A stretch of 8,259 nucleotides of DNA. Source: Chloroflexota bacterium. Its GTDB lineage: Bacteria; Chloroflexota; Limnocylindria; Limnocylindrales; CSP1-4. The DNA lies in NCBI GenBank assembly GCA_003157175.1, contig PMIQ01000050.1, positions 1,661 to 9,919 of the forward strand, given 5' to 3'. The position numbers and the translations under genes are program-made. The notes beneath the pieces are model-generated. The model was not told the DNA's origin. It worked only from the letters and a program-made list of their open reading frames with translations, and made no database searches. This document shows, piece by piece, positions 1 to 5,185 of this stretch; within the stretch, counting starts at the first letter, position 1; every line of letters begins with the position of its first letter.

Positions 1-234
1 GAGGCCTGCCAGGCCCGCCTTCAGGTGCCCTTTGGGCGTGTTTTCGCTGATTGCCATGACTCGGGCCACCTCGGTCACGGGCAGGCCGGCGAGGTAGTGG
101 AGCGCTACCGCCGCCCGCGCCCGAGGGGGCAACCGCCGCAGCGCCGTTCGAAGGGCAATCACGTCGGGTTCGGGCCCGGGCGTGGCGCCGAGGTCGACGA
201 AGGCAGGATCGAAGGATGCGAGGCCGAGACTCGG
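1..234 (-). pseudogene. ECF sigma factor fragment: linker and region 4 only, cut by window edge
   Basis: Read on the minus strand, the frame from 234 down to 1 is open. It gives a Pro/Asp-rich linker followed by a sigma-70 region 4 helix-turn-helix, with segments such as LRRLPPRARAAVALHYLAGL, PVTEVARVMAISENTPKGHL and KAGLAGL. In ECF (SigE-like) factors this C-terminal module contacts the -35 element. The family also needs region 2, about 70 residues for core RNA polymerase and -10 binding, upstream of the linker. Here an in-frame TGA at 235-237 and a second one further upstream end the frame, and no region 2-like sequence is visible in any minus frame over the neighbouring phosphatase gene. 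The only in-frame starts are GTG at 162 and ATG at 57. The piece therefore looks like a gene remnant, or less likely a small stand-alone HTH protein started at 162. The C-terminus lies outside the window. The region 4 identity is strong; the pseudogene status is inference. Confidence 0.7.
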
Positions 235-255
235 TCAACTCGGCCGAAGGCGGCT

Positions 256-259
256 AGGA
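256..259 (+). promoter_or_regulatory. Ribosome binding site fixing the GTG start of the HisN-like gene
   Basis: AGGA lies 8 nt before the GTG at 268. No comparable Shine-Dalgarno sits before the upstream in-frame starts. The conserved phosphatase fold begins about 20 residues after this GTG, so 268 is preferred over the much earlier in-frame start at 25. Confidence 0.5.
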
Positions 260-267
260 TTTCAACC

Positions 268-1086
268 GTGACGAACTCCGCCAACGCCAATCCGCGCACC
301 CGTCGCGTCTCAGAAGCTGAAGTGCTGGGCTGGCGCGAAACCGCCCTATCCATCTGCGACGAGGCCGACCGGATCGCCATGGCCGGCTTTCGGCGCGACA
401 TCCAGGTCGACACAAAGGCGGACCGCAGCTTCGTGACCGAGGTCGACCGCTCGATCGAACGGCTGGCCCGCGAGCGGCTGCGAGCCGCCTACCCAGACTG
501 CGGGCTCGTGGGCGAGGAAGAGGGGCCTGACGCGGCCGGGGCGTCGGTGTGCTGGTACATCGACCCGATCGATGCCACCGCCAACTTCGTGCGCGGCATC
601 CCGATCTTCGCGACGCTGCTGGCCGTCGCCGTCGAGGGCGAGCTCCAGCTCGGAGTCGTCAGCGCCCCGGCGATGCGCGAGCGTTGGGTGGCGTGGCGGG
701 GTGGGGGAGCGTGGCGGGGCGACCAGCGGTTGGCCGTCAGCCGCGTCCTCCGGATCGAGGACTCGCACCTCATATACGGCAGCGAGCGGCTCCGTGAAGG
801 GCAGCTTCCCGGCCTCGGGGCCGCGCTGGCGGCAGCCTGGCGGGATCGCGGCTTCGGCGACTTCTGGGGCTACATGCTGGTGGCCGAGGGAGCCGCCGAG
901 GCGATGATCGAGGTGGGCGCCCACACCTGGGATTGGGCCGCGCCGAGCATCATCGTCGAGGAGGCCGGCGGCCGTTTCACGACCGCCGCCGGCGAGCGGC
1001 GCATCGACGGGCCGTCCGCGGTTGCTACGAACGGCCTGATCCACGACGATCTCCTGCAGCGTCTGGCGGGCGTTTCTCCGTCCTAA
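268..1086 (+). CDS. hisN: Inositol monophosphatase family protein, probably histidinol-phosphatase (HisN type)
   Basis: This is a 272-aa Mg2+-dependent phosphomonoesterase of the inositol monophosphatase superfamily. All family blocks are visible: VTEVDR at 56-61, the metal-binding GEEEG at 82-86, the first metal/phosphate motif DPIDATANF at 99-107, and the second motif WDWAAP at 221-226 followed by an EEAGG turn. The stretch NFVRGIPIFATL after motif 1 resembles HisN-type histidinol-phosphate phosphatases (histidine biosynthesis, histidinol phosphate to histidinol) more than SuhB or CysQ. The substrate is still inferred, because no other his gene is present. The usual Gly of DPIDGT is Ala103; the metal-binding Asp99 and Asp102 and the following Thr are kept, so activity is plausible. 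The GTG start at 268 gives the usual family length (260-270 aa). A longer reading from 25 would add sequence antisense to the sigma fragment. No signal peptide is seen, so it is cytoplasmic. The next gene starts 34 nt downstream and may be co-transcribed. Confidence 0.85.
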   Translation: MTNSANANPRTRRVSEAEVLGWRETALSICDEADRIAMAGFRRDIQVDTKADRSFVTEVDRSIERLARERLRAAYPDCGLVGEEEGPDAAGASVCWYIDPIDATANFVRGIPIFATLLAVAVEGELQLGVVSAPAMRERWVAWRGGGAWRGDQRLAVSRVLRIEDSHLIYGSERLREGQLPGLGAALAAAWRDRGFGDFWGYMLVAEGAAEAMIEVGAHTWDWAAPSIIVEEAGGRFTTAAGERRIDGPSAVATNGLIHDDLLQRLAGVSPS

Positions 1087-1120
1087 GGCGGCGGCGCCGA
1101 CAAGCAAAAGGGGGCCCGAG

Positions 1121-1570
1121 ATGTACACGGCGCAGAACGACCTCTCAAACGACCTCTCATTTGTCTTCTGGCTTCTCGTTTCGCTGGCCATTTCCTGGCT
1201 GCTCATCTACACGGCCGTCCGGACAGGAGTGGGGCACGCGTTGGACCGTGTGGAACCGCGTCTCGTGGCTGAGACGAATATCACCCTGCTTGGCGTGGAG
1301 TTCGTCGTCTCCAACATCGGTCTGGGACCCGCGTTTGACGTTTCCGTTCGGTGGCTCGACGCGGCGGCCGACAAGGCGCTGGTCCGGACGCCGATGCTCG
1401 CCCGCAACGGCACGCTCTCATGGACGGTCGTCGCTGAAGCCGTGCCCGATGAGAGGCAATCGGTCCTCAGGCTCAAGGTGGATTGGGGCAGCAGCTTCGA
1501 TCCGTCCGTAGGCCGACACTCCGCCATACTCTCGGTGCTAGTGCCCTCGCGACTTAGCGGAGCGCGATAG
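1121..1570 (+). CDS. Hypothetical one-pass membrane protein with beta-rich soluble domain
   Basis: This 149-aa protein is not recognised. Residues 1-12 are polar and acidic, 13-33 form one clear transmembrane helix (FVFWLLVSLAISWLLIYTAV), and 34-47 carry Arg and His. By the positive-inside rule the N-terminus faces out and the C-terminal domain faces the cytoplasm. After about residue 48 the sequence alternates hydrophobic and polar residues (ITLLGVEFVVSNIGLGPAFD, then VSVRWLD). This looks like a beta-sandwich, and the N-x-G-x-GPA-x-DV pattern is seen in many small bacterial proteins of unknown role. There are no catalytic motifs or cysteines. The ATG is supported by AAAGGGGG at 1107-1114, 6 nt upstream. 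The gene follows the HisN-like gene by 34 nt with no obvious terminator between, so a shared transcript is plausible without implying shared function. The strong ribosome site and plausible topology make a real gene likely. Confidence 0.7.
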   Translation: MYTAQNDLSNDLSFVFWLLVSLAISWLLIYTAVRTGVGHALDRVEPRLVAETNITLLGVEFVVSNIGLGPAFDVSVRWLDAAADKALVRTPMLARNGTLSWTVVAEAVPDERQSVLRLKVDWGSSFDPSVGRHSAILSVLVPSRLSGAR

Positions 1571-1590
1571 TCGAGAAGCGGCGGCTGCGA

Positions 1591-1596
1591 TACGAT
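1591..1596 (+). promoter_or_regulatory. Possible -10 box upstream of the small tandem genes
   Basis: TACGAT matches the TATAAT consensus at four of six positions. It sits in the 95-nt gap after the membrane protein gene and ahead of the small Lys/Pro-rich gene. A convincing -35 hexamer is not seen about 17 nt upstream, so this is a weak call. Confidence 0.25.
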
Positions 1597-1602
1597 GCAT
1601 AT

Positions 1603-1632
1603 GTGCCGTCGGCCCGACCAAAGGGCGGGCAC
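1603..1632 (+). promoter_or_regulatory. Leader stem-loop upstream of the small Lys/Pro-rich gene
   Basis: GTGCC at 1603-1607 can pair with GGCAC at 1628-1632. Inside it GCCC at 1612-1615 pairs with GGGC at 1623-1626 around a 7-nt loop, with an asymmetric internal bulge. If transcription starts just after the -10-like box at 1591, this hairpin lies in the 5' leader, about 20 nt before the ribosome binding site. It could instead be a weak terminator for the membrane protein gene, but no T tract follows. Confidence 0.3.
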
Positions 1633-1653
1633 GCACCTGCAGAACGCGCATAC

Positions 1654-1659
1654 GGAGGA
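1654..1659 (+). promoter_or_regulatory. Strong ribosome binding site GGAGGA
   Basis: A near-perfect Shine-Dalgarno sits 6 nt before the ATG at 1666. Another in-frame ATG at 1660 directly abuts it and is too close to be used, so the site selects 1666. It is among the strongest ribosome binding sites in the window and is the main reason to treat the following 26-codon ORF as a gene. Confidence 0.65.
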
Positions 1660-1665
1660 ATGATC

Positions 1666-1746
1666 ATGGGCGACAAGACTCCGAAGCGACCACCGAAGGT
1701 CAAGAAGCCGAAGCCTGCGCCGCAGCCGCCCAGCAAGGGCGCGTAG
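1666..1746 (+). CDS. Small Lys/Pro-rich basic protein, 26 aa
   Basis: The frame encodes a 26-residue peptide that starts MGDKTPKRPPKVKK, continues PKPAPQPPSKGA and ends at TAG. It is about one quarter Lys plus one Arg, with many Pro and a single acidic residue (Asp3), so it is strongly basic and probably disordered. A perfect GGAGGA ribosome binding site precedes it. Very short basic proteins beginning MGDK or similar, with Lys repeats, occur in many high-GC bacteria as uncharacterised ORFs; from memory this one resembles them, but I cannot confirm homology. There is no signal peptide or membrane segment. It is directly followed, in the same frame and with no spacer, by the GTG of the 88-aa protein, so the two are probably translated in a coupled way. 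Nucleic acid or ribosome binding would suit the charge but is only a guess. It is too short for ordinary ORF callers. Confidence 0.6.
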   Translation: MGDKTPKRPPKVKKPKPAPQPPSKGA

Positions 1747-2013
1747 GTGGCGCCAGAAAGCAAGCGCGCGCGGGCCGTCTCGCCGGGCCACAGATTCAAG
1801 CGGCGTGAGATCGACCTGGTTGAAGGCGGCAAGCTGGTCCTTCATACGGACGGCTCGATCAGCCAGGTCGACGACCAGAGCGTGACGGTGGCGACCTGGG
1901 CCGGCGACGACCCGGAGTGGCCGCGTCACGCCATCCGATTCGGGCTGCTCTCACAACCGAGCACGACCGTGCCCCCGGATGCGCGGGTGAGAGCCCCCAA
2001 GACCGTCGTTTGA
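1747..2013 (+). CDS. Hypothetical protein, 88 aa, coupled to the small basic gene
   Basis: The 88-residue protein has a basic N-terminus (KRARAVSPGHRFKRREIDL) and a compact beta-rich middle with GGKLVLHTDGSISQVD, then a DDPEWPRHAIRFGLL segment and a Pro-rich tail. The DGSI strand-turn and the conserved-looking Trp-Pro-Arg-His-Ala-Ile-Arg-Phe-Gly block suggest a real small domain, but I cannot assign a family. There are no cysteines, signal peptide or membrane segment. The GTG at 1747 immediately follows the TAG of the upstream 26-codon gene in the same frame. AAGGG at 1735-1739, inside the end of that gene, is 7 nt before the GTG and can serve as its ribosome binding site, so coupled re-initiation is the simple explanation. 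Readthrough of the TAG would give a fused protein of about 115 residues. Function unknown. Confidence 0.65.
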   Translation: MAPESKRARAVSPGHRFKRREIDLVEGGKLVLHTDGSISQVDDQSVTVATWAGDDPEWPRHAIRFGLLSQPSTTVPPDARVRAPKTVV

Positions 2014-2017
2014 CCGT

Positions 2018-2065
2018 CCTCCGGCGAGGCCGGTCGGAGGGCTTCCCCGGGGCCGCCTTCGGCCC
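2018..2065 (+). terminator. Two adjacent hairpins after the 88-aa gene
   Basis: CCTCCG at 2018-2023 can pair with CGGAGG at 2035-2040. Immediately downstream GGGCCG at 2050-2055 pairs perfectly with CGGCCC at 2060-2065 around a CCTT loop. They follow the stop of the 88-aa gene by a few bases and precede the amidohydrolase gene. No T tract follows, so an intrinsic terminator is plausible but weak; such T-less hairpins are common in high-GC genomes. Confidence 0.35.
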
Positions 2066-2121
2066 AGGCTGAGTCCGATCCAGGGCGCTCCGACGCCCAC
2101 CCGCCGCCCGGAGGTTAGCCC

Positions 2122-3372
2122 ATGCCCGCGCCGATCCGCCCAGTCGCTCTGCTCGGCGCGCGCCTGCTGGACGGCCGATCGCCGGACGCGATCAAGCAGG
2201 GCGTTCTCGTAACGGACGACCAGGGCCGCATCGGCGCCGCCGGGTCGGGCGCCGCCGCCGCCCCGGAGAACGCCGAACGCATCGACCTGACCGGGCTGAC
2301 CGTCCTGCCCGGCATCATCGACTGCCATGTCCATATGGCACTGCGTCTCGAGCCGGTCCACGACCAGGTCCAGCGCTCCGCGACGGACATCGTCGTGCGC
2401 TGCCTCCAGGCCGGGCGCGAGTTCCTGGAAGGCGGCGTCACCACGGTCCGCGACGCCGGCTACGCGCCGGCGGGGGTCAAGCGGGCTTTCGCGTCGGGCG
2501 CGTTCCCGGGGCCGAGAACGCAGGTGAGCTGCCGGCCGCTGTCGCAGACCGGCGGCCACGGCGACGACTGGACGCCGTCGGGCGCGATCCTCGCAACGGA
2601 GATGAGCGACCTGCCGCCGGCCGTCGCCGACGGGCCCGACGCGGTACGTCGCGCCGCCAGGCTTCAGATTCGTGCCGGGGCGGATTGGATCAAGGTCATG
2701 GCCACCGGCGGCGTCCTATCCGCCGCTGACTCGCCCGATGCCTCGCAGTTCACGGTTGAGGAGATTCGGGCGATCGTCGAGGAGGCGCGCGCGGCAGGCA
2801 TCTGCGGCACGCTGGCCCACGCCGAAGGGACGGCCGGCATCAAGAACGCTCTCCACGCCGGCATTTCCAGCATCGAGCACGGCGACCTGATCGATGACGA
2901 GGGCATCGACCTCATGCTCGAGCGCGATGTTCCGCTCGTCCCGACGTTCAACATCAACTTCTCGCTCATGGACGAGGATCGCGTCACCAGAGGCGAGGTG
3001 CCGCCATGGGCGATCGAGAAGATGCGCTATCTCTTCGAGCGCCAGCAGCACAACTTCCGCCACGCTGTCGAGAGGGGCGTGCGGGTCGTGATGGGCACGG
3101 ACAGTTTCGCGGGCATGTACCCGCCGGCGGAGCTGGCCTACATGTCGCAATACGGACTGGGCCCATTCCGCGCCATCCAGGCGGCCACCAGCGAGGCGGC
3201 GAAGCTTCTCGGCCTGACCGACCTGGTCGGCACTCTGGAGGCGGGCAAGGAGGCCGACCTGATCGCGGTTTCGGGCGACCCGCTCGCCGAGCCGGAGCTG
3301 TGGCGCGACCCGGCCCGGATCGTCTTCGTGATGCAGGGTGGCCGGGTCGTGGCGGATCGCCGCGGGGCGTGA
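2122..3372 (+). CDS. Metal-dependent amidohydrolase, imidazolonepropionase/prolidase-like
   Basis: This 416-aa enzyme of the amidohydrolase superfamily has a small N-terminal beta domain (about 1-60) and a TIM-barrel. The metal-centre signatures are all present: PGIIDCHVH with His69 and His71, the bridging-lysine segment DWIKVMATGG with Lys191, His233 in LAHAEG, His253 in SIEHGD, and Asp327 in MGTDSF. The C-terminal LEAGKEADLIAVSGDPL returns to the beta domain. This set, plus QTGGHGDDWTPSG, places it in the group of imidazolonepropionase-related amidohydrolases that includes several Xaa-Pro dipeptidases. The substrate is not fixed by sequence: a C-terminal Pro, Arg or Lys dipeptide or N-acyl amino acid is as likely as a cyclic amide. 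Histidine utilisation genes are absent, so true HutI is unlikely. There is no signal peptide, so it is cytoplasmic. GGAGG at 2110-2114 lies 7 nt before the ATG. A putative HExxH protein begins 4 nt after its stop. Confidence 0.9.
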   Translation: MPAPIRPVALLGARLLDGRSPDAIKQGVLVTDDQGRIGAAGSGAAAAPENAERIDLTGLTVLPGIIDCHVHMALRLEPVHDQVQRSATDIVVRCLQAGREFLEGGVTTVRDAGYAPAGVKRAFASGAFPGPRTQVSCRPLSQTGGHGDDWTPSGAILATEMSDLPPAVADGPDAVRRAARLQIRAGADWIKVMATGGVLSAADSPDASQFTVEEIRAIVEEARAAGICGTLAHAEGTAGIKNALHAGISSIEHGDLIDDEGIDLMLERDVPLVPTFNINFSLMDEDRVTRGEVPPWAIEKMRYLFERQQHNFRHAVERGVRVVMGTDSFAGMYPPAELAYMSQYGLGPFRAIQAATSEAAKLLGLTDLVGTLEAGKEADLIAVSGDPLAEPELWRDPARIVFVMQGGRVVADRRGA

Positions 3373-3376
3373 CCGC

Positions 3377-3814
3377 GTGACGTTTCATTGGGCGGCCCGG
3401 ACCATCGACGCCTGGCTGGGCCTCGTGCGCGGCGTGCGCACGGTCTGGCGAGCCCTGCCGGGCGATCTCATGGCGCTCCTGGTCATGCGCGGCTGCGGCA
3501 TTCCTCGCGTCGGCCGGGGGGTGCGGCTCGGGGGCACTTCGGCGATCCTGGTGGAGCACCCTGCCGCCGCTCGTTATCTCGACCATCAGTGGATCCCGGT
3601 CCACGCCCAGACGCTCGGCCGCTACGTCTTAGCTCGCGAGCCGCTGTCCGATCGCACCATCGCCCACGAGATGGAGCACGTCCGGCAGTGGGAGCGACTC
3701 GGGCCGCTGTTCCTGCCGGCGTACATCGCCTCGTCCGGCGTGGCGCTGCTGCGCGGGCGGCATCCCTATGGCGCAAACCGATATGAAGTGGCCGCCCGGC
3801 GGCGCGAGCTTTAG
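3377..3814 (+). CDS. Small HExxH metallopeptidase-like protein
   Basis: This 145-aa protein has a zinc-site motif HEMEHVRQW at 97-105 (His97, Glu98, His101) and a downstream NRYEVAAR at 134-141, whose Glu137 could be the third ligand as in gluzincins. Between them LGPLFLPAYIASSGVALLRG (about 108-127) is hydrophobic and may be a membrane or membrane-surface helix. I do not recognise a named family, but small uncharacterised proteins with HExxH, then a Leu/Phe-rich helix and an N-x-x-E motif, are common; proteolysis is inferred, not shown. The GTG at 3377 was chosen because it follows the amidohydrolase stop by 4 nt, as expected in an operon, and because the alternative GTG at 3338 would overlap that gene. 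No strong ribosome binding site is present, which fits translational coupling. A shared role in peptide turnover with the amidohydrolase is speculation. Confidence 0.65.
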   Translation: MTFHWAARTIDAWLGLVRGVRTVWRALPGDLMALLVMRGCGIPRVGRGVRLGGTSAILVEHPAAARYLDHQWIPVHAQTLGRYVLAREPLSDRTIAHEMEHVRQWERLGPLFLPAYIASSGVALLRGRHPYGANRYEVAARRREL

Positions 3815-3935
3815 CCGTCCGACCCGCCGGATCAGCCCCGACCGGCGTATTCCCGACTAAAGCCGTAGGATATCGGCATACGACGCGCGCTCCGTCGGCG
3901 CGCCACAACCCGCGAGATCCGAGGAAGCAGACCTG

Positions 3936-5006
3936 ATGCCCACTCTCACACAAGATGCCGTCCTGAAGGCACTGGCAACCGTGCAGGAGCCCGAGCTGGG
4001 TGGGGACCTCGTCTCGCGCAACATGATCAGGGACCTGACGATCGAGGGATCGAAGGTTGCCTTCACGATCGAGCTGACGACGCCGGCTTGTCCGCTCAAG
4101 GACGAGATCCAGGCCCGGGTCGAGAATGCGCTGCGCCCGATCGGGGCCGACCAGATCGAGGTCGCCTGGGGCGCGACGGTCCGCCGCGCCACGCCGGCGA
4201 CGCCGCAGCTTCTGCCGGGTGTCAAGAACATCGTGGCCGTGGCGTCGGGTAAGGGCGGCGTGGGCAAGAGCACGGTGAGCGTGAACCTGGCCGTGGCCCT
4301 GGCCCAGGCCGGAGCATCGGTCGGCCTGCTCGATGCCGACATCACCGGCCCCAACATCCCGATGATGATCGGGGCCGAGGGTCAGCCGGCTGCCAGCCCG
4401 GCCGGCAAGATCACCCCGATCGAGGCCCACGGCGTGAAGGTGATCTCGATCCAGTTCTTCCTGCCCGAGGGCCAGCCGGTCGTGTGGCGCGGCCCGCTTG
4501 TCGGCGGCGCAATCCAGCAGTTCCTGCGCGACGTGGACTGGGGCGAGCTCGACTACCTGGTCGTCGACCTGCCGCCCGGCACCTCGGACGCGCAGTTGAC
4601 GCTGGCTCAGTCCGTGCCCATCACCGGCGCCGTGCTGGTCACCACGCCCCAGCAGGTCTCGCTCTCGGATGTGACCAAGGCTCTGGCGATGTTCCGCCGG
4701 GTCAACGTGCCTGTGCTGGGCATCGTGGAGAACATGTCGGGCTTCGTATGCGCCCATTGCGGCGAGACGACGGATATCTTCGGTCGGGGCGGCGGCGAGC
4801 GCTTCGCGGCTGAGAACGGGATCGACTTCCTGGGCGGCATTCCGCTCGACGTGAGCCTTCGCCAGGGCGCCGACGTGGGCGTGCCGGCGGTAGCTCAACG
4901 CGAACCGGGGCCCGCGGCGAAGGCTCTCAGCCACATCGCCCGGGCGATAGCGGGCAAAGTGAGCGTCGAAGCCGCACGCGAACAGCCGGTGCTGACCGTC
5001 TCCTGA
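3936..5006 (+). CDS. mrp: Mrp/ApbC/NBP35-family iron-sulfur cluster carrier ATPase
   Basis: This 356-aa protein of the Mrp family carries and delivers 4Fe-4S clusters to apo-enzymes in the cytoplasm. Residues 5-85 form the MIP18/DUF59 domain, including TTPACPLKD with Cys52. The P-loop ATPase follows: the deviant Walker A GKGGVGKST at 105-113 has the extra Lys106 typical of MinD/Mrp/NifH proteins, DADITGPN begins at Asp133 (switch I region), and VVDLPPGTSD at about 209-218 is the Walker B/switch II. The cluster-binding CAHC at Cys272-Cys275 sits in GFVCAHCGE, the usual position for bridging a cluster across a homodimer. Length and domain order are normal and no key residue is missing. GAGGAAG at 3921-3927 lies 8 nt before the ATG. 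Flanking gaps of 121 and 179 nt suggest it is transcribed alone. No suf or isc genes are in view. Confidence 0.95.
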   Translation: MPTLTQDAVLKALATVQEPELGGDLVSRNMIRDLTIEGSKVAFTIELTTPACPLKDEIQARVENALRPIGADQIEVAWGATVRRATPATPQLLPGVKNIVAVASGKGGVGKSTVSVNLAVALAQAGASVGLLDADITGPNIPMMIGAEGQPAASPAGKITPIEAHGVKVISIQFFLPEGQPVVWRGPLVGGAIQQFLRDVDWGELDYLVVDLPPGTSDAQLTLAQSVPITGAVLVTTPQQVSLSDVTKALAMFRRVNVPVLGIVENMSGFVCAHCGETTDIFGRGGGERFAAENGIDFLGGIPLDVSLRQGADVGVPAVAQREPGPAAKALSHIARAIAGKVSVEAAREQPVLTVS

Positions 5007-5013
5007 CAGCGGA

Positions 5014-5061
5014 GCGGCCGCGGAATAATGGGGCGGCCGCGGACGGTTCGGCGGCGGCCGC
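5014..5061. repeat. Three GCGGCCGC palindromes at about 20-nt intervals
   Basis: The 8-base palindrome GCGGCCGC occurs at 5014-5021, 5033-5040 and 5054-5061, with start-to-start distances of 19 and 21 bases. Any two copies can also form the arms of a hairpin: the first two enclose an 11-nt loop containing AATAAT. The array starts 8 nt after the mrp stop and ends 124 nt before the cyclase ATG. It could act as a T-less transcription terminator for mrp or as tandem binding sites for a dimeric regulator; chance recurrence in GC-rich DNA is also possible. Confidence 0.4.
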
Positions 5062-5148
5062 GAGTCGGGCCCGCGGTGGAGTCCAGAAGGGTGCGACCCT
5101 CCGTCAAGTCAACCGCGATCTGACCGTTCGGGCGAGGGTCGGACGGGG

Positions 5149-5154
5149 TACCAT
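5149..5154 (+). promoter_or_regulatory. Possible -10 box for the cyclase gene
   Basis: TACCAT lies 31 nt before the ATG at 5186 and matches TATAAT at four of six positions. The nearest -35-like element, CTGACC at 5120-5125, is too far (23-nt spacer). The gap from 5007 to 5185 otherwise holds only the palindrome array and a short AGGGT-GCG-ACCCT hairpin at 5088-5100. Confidence 0.2.
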
Positions 5155-5185
5155 CGGGAAACCCGTCCAGTTTGTGGTTTGCCCC

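Noticed and set aside
25..267. N-terminal extension of the phosphatase to a start at 25
   Set aside because: The added 81 residues are low-complexity and antisense to a clear sigma region 4. The family length and a ribosome site both favour GTG 268.
346..1206. 286-aa minus-strand ORF opposite the phosphatase
   Set aside because: It is the antisense of a conserved enzyme and shows no domain. It was checked for a missing sigma region 2 and does not contain one.
3850..3880. Promoter upstream of mrp (TTCCCG and TAGGAT)
   Set aside because: TAGGAT is an acceptable -10 box, but no -35 element lies at workable spacing, so it is not supported as a promoter.
3483..4934. 483-aa minus-strand ORF opposite mrp and the HExxH gene
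   Set aside because: It spans two real plus-strand genes and the gap between them, and its translation is Arg/Ala/Gly-rich without motifs.
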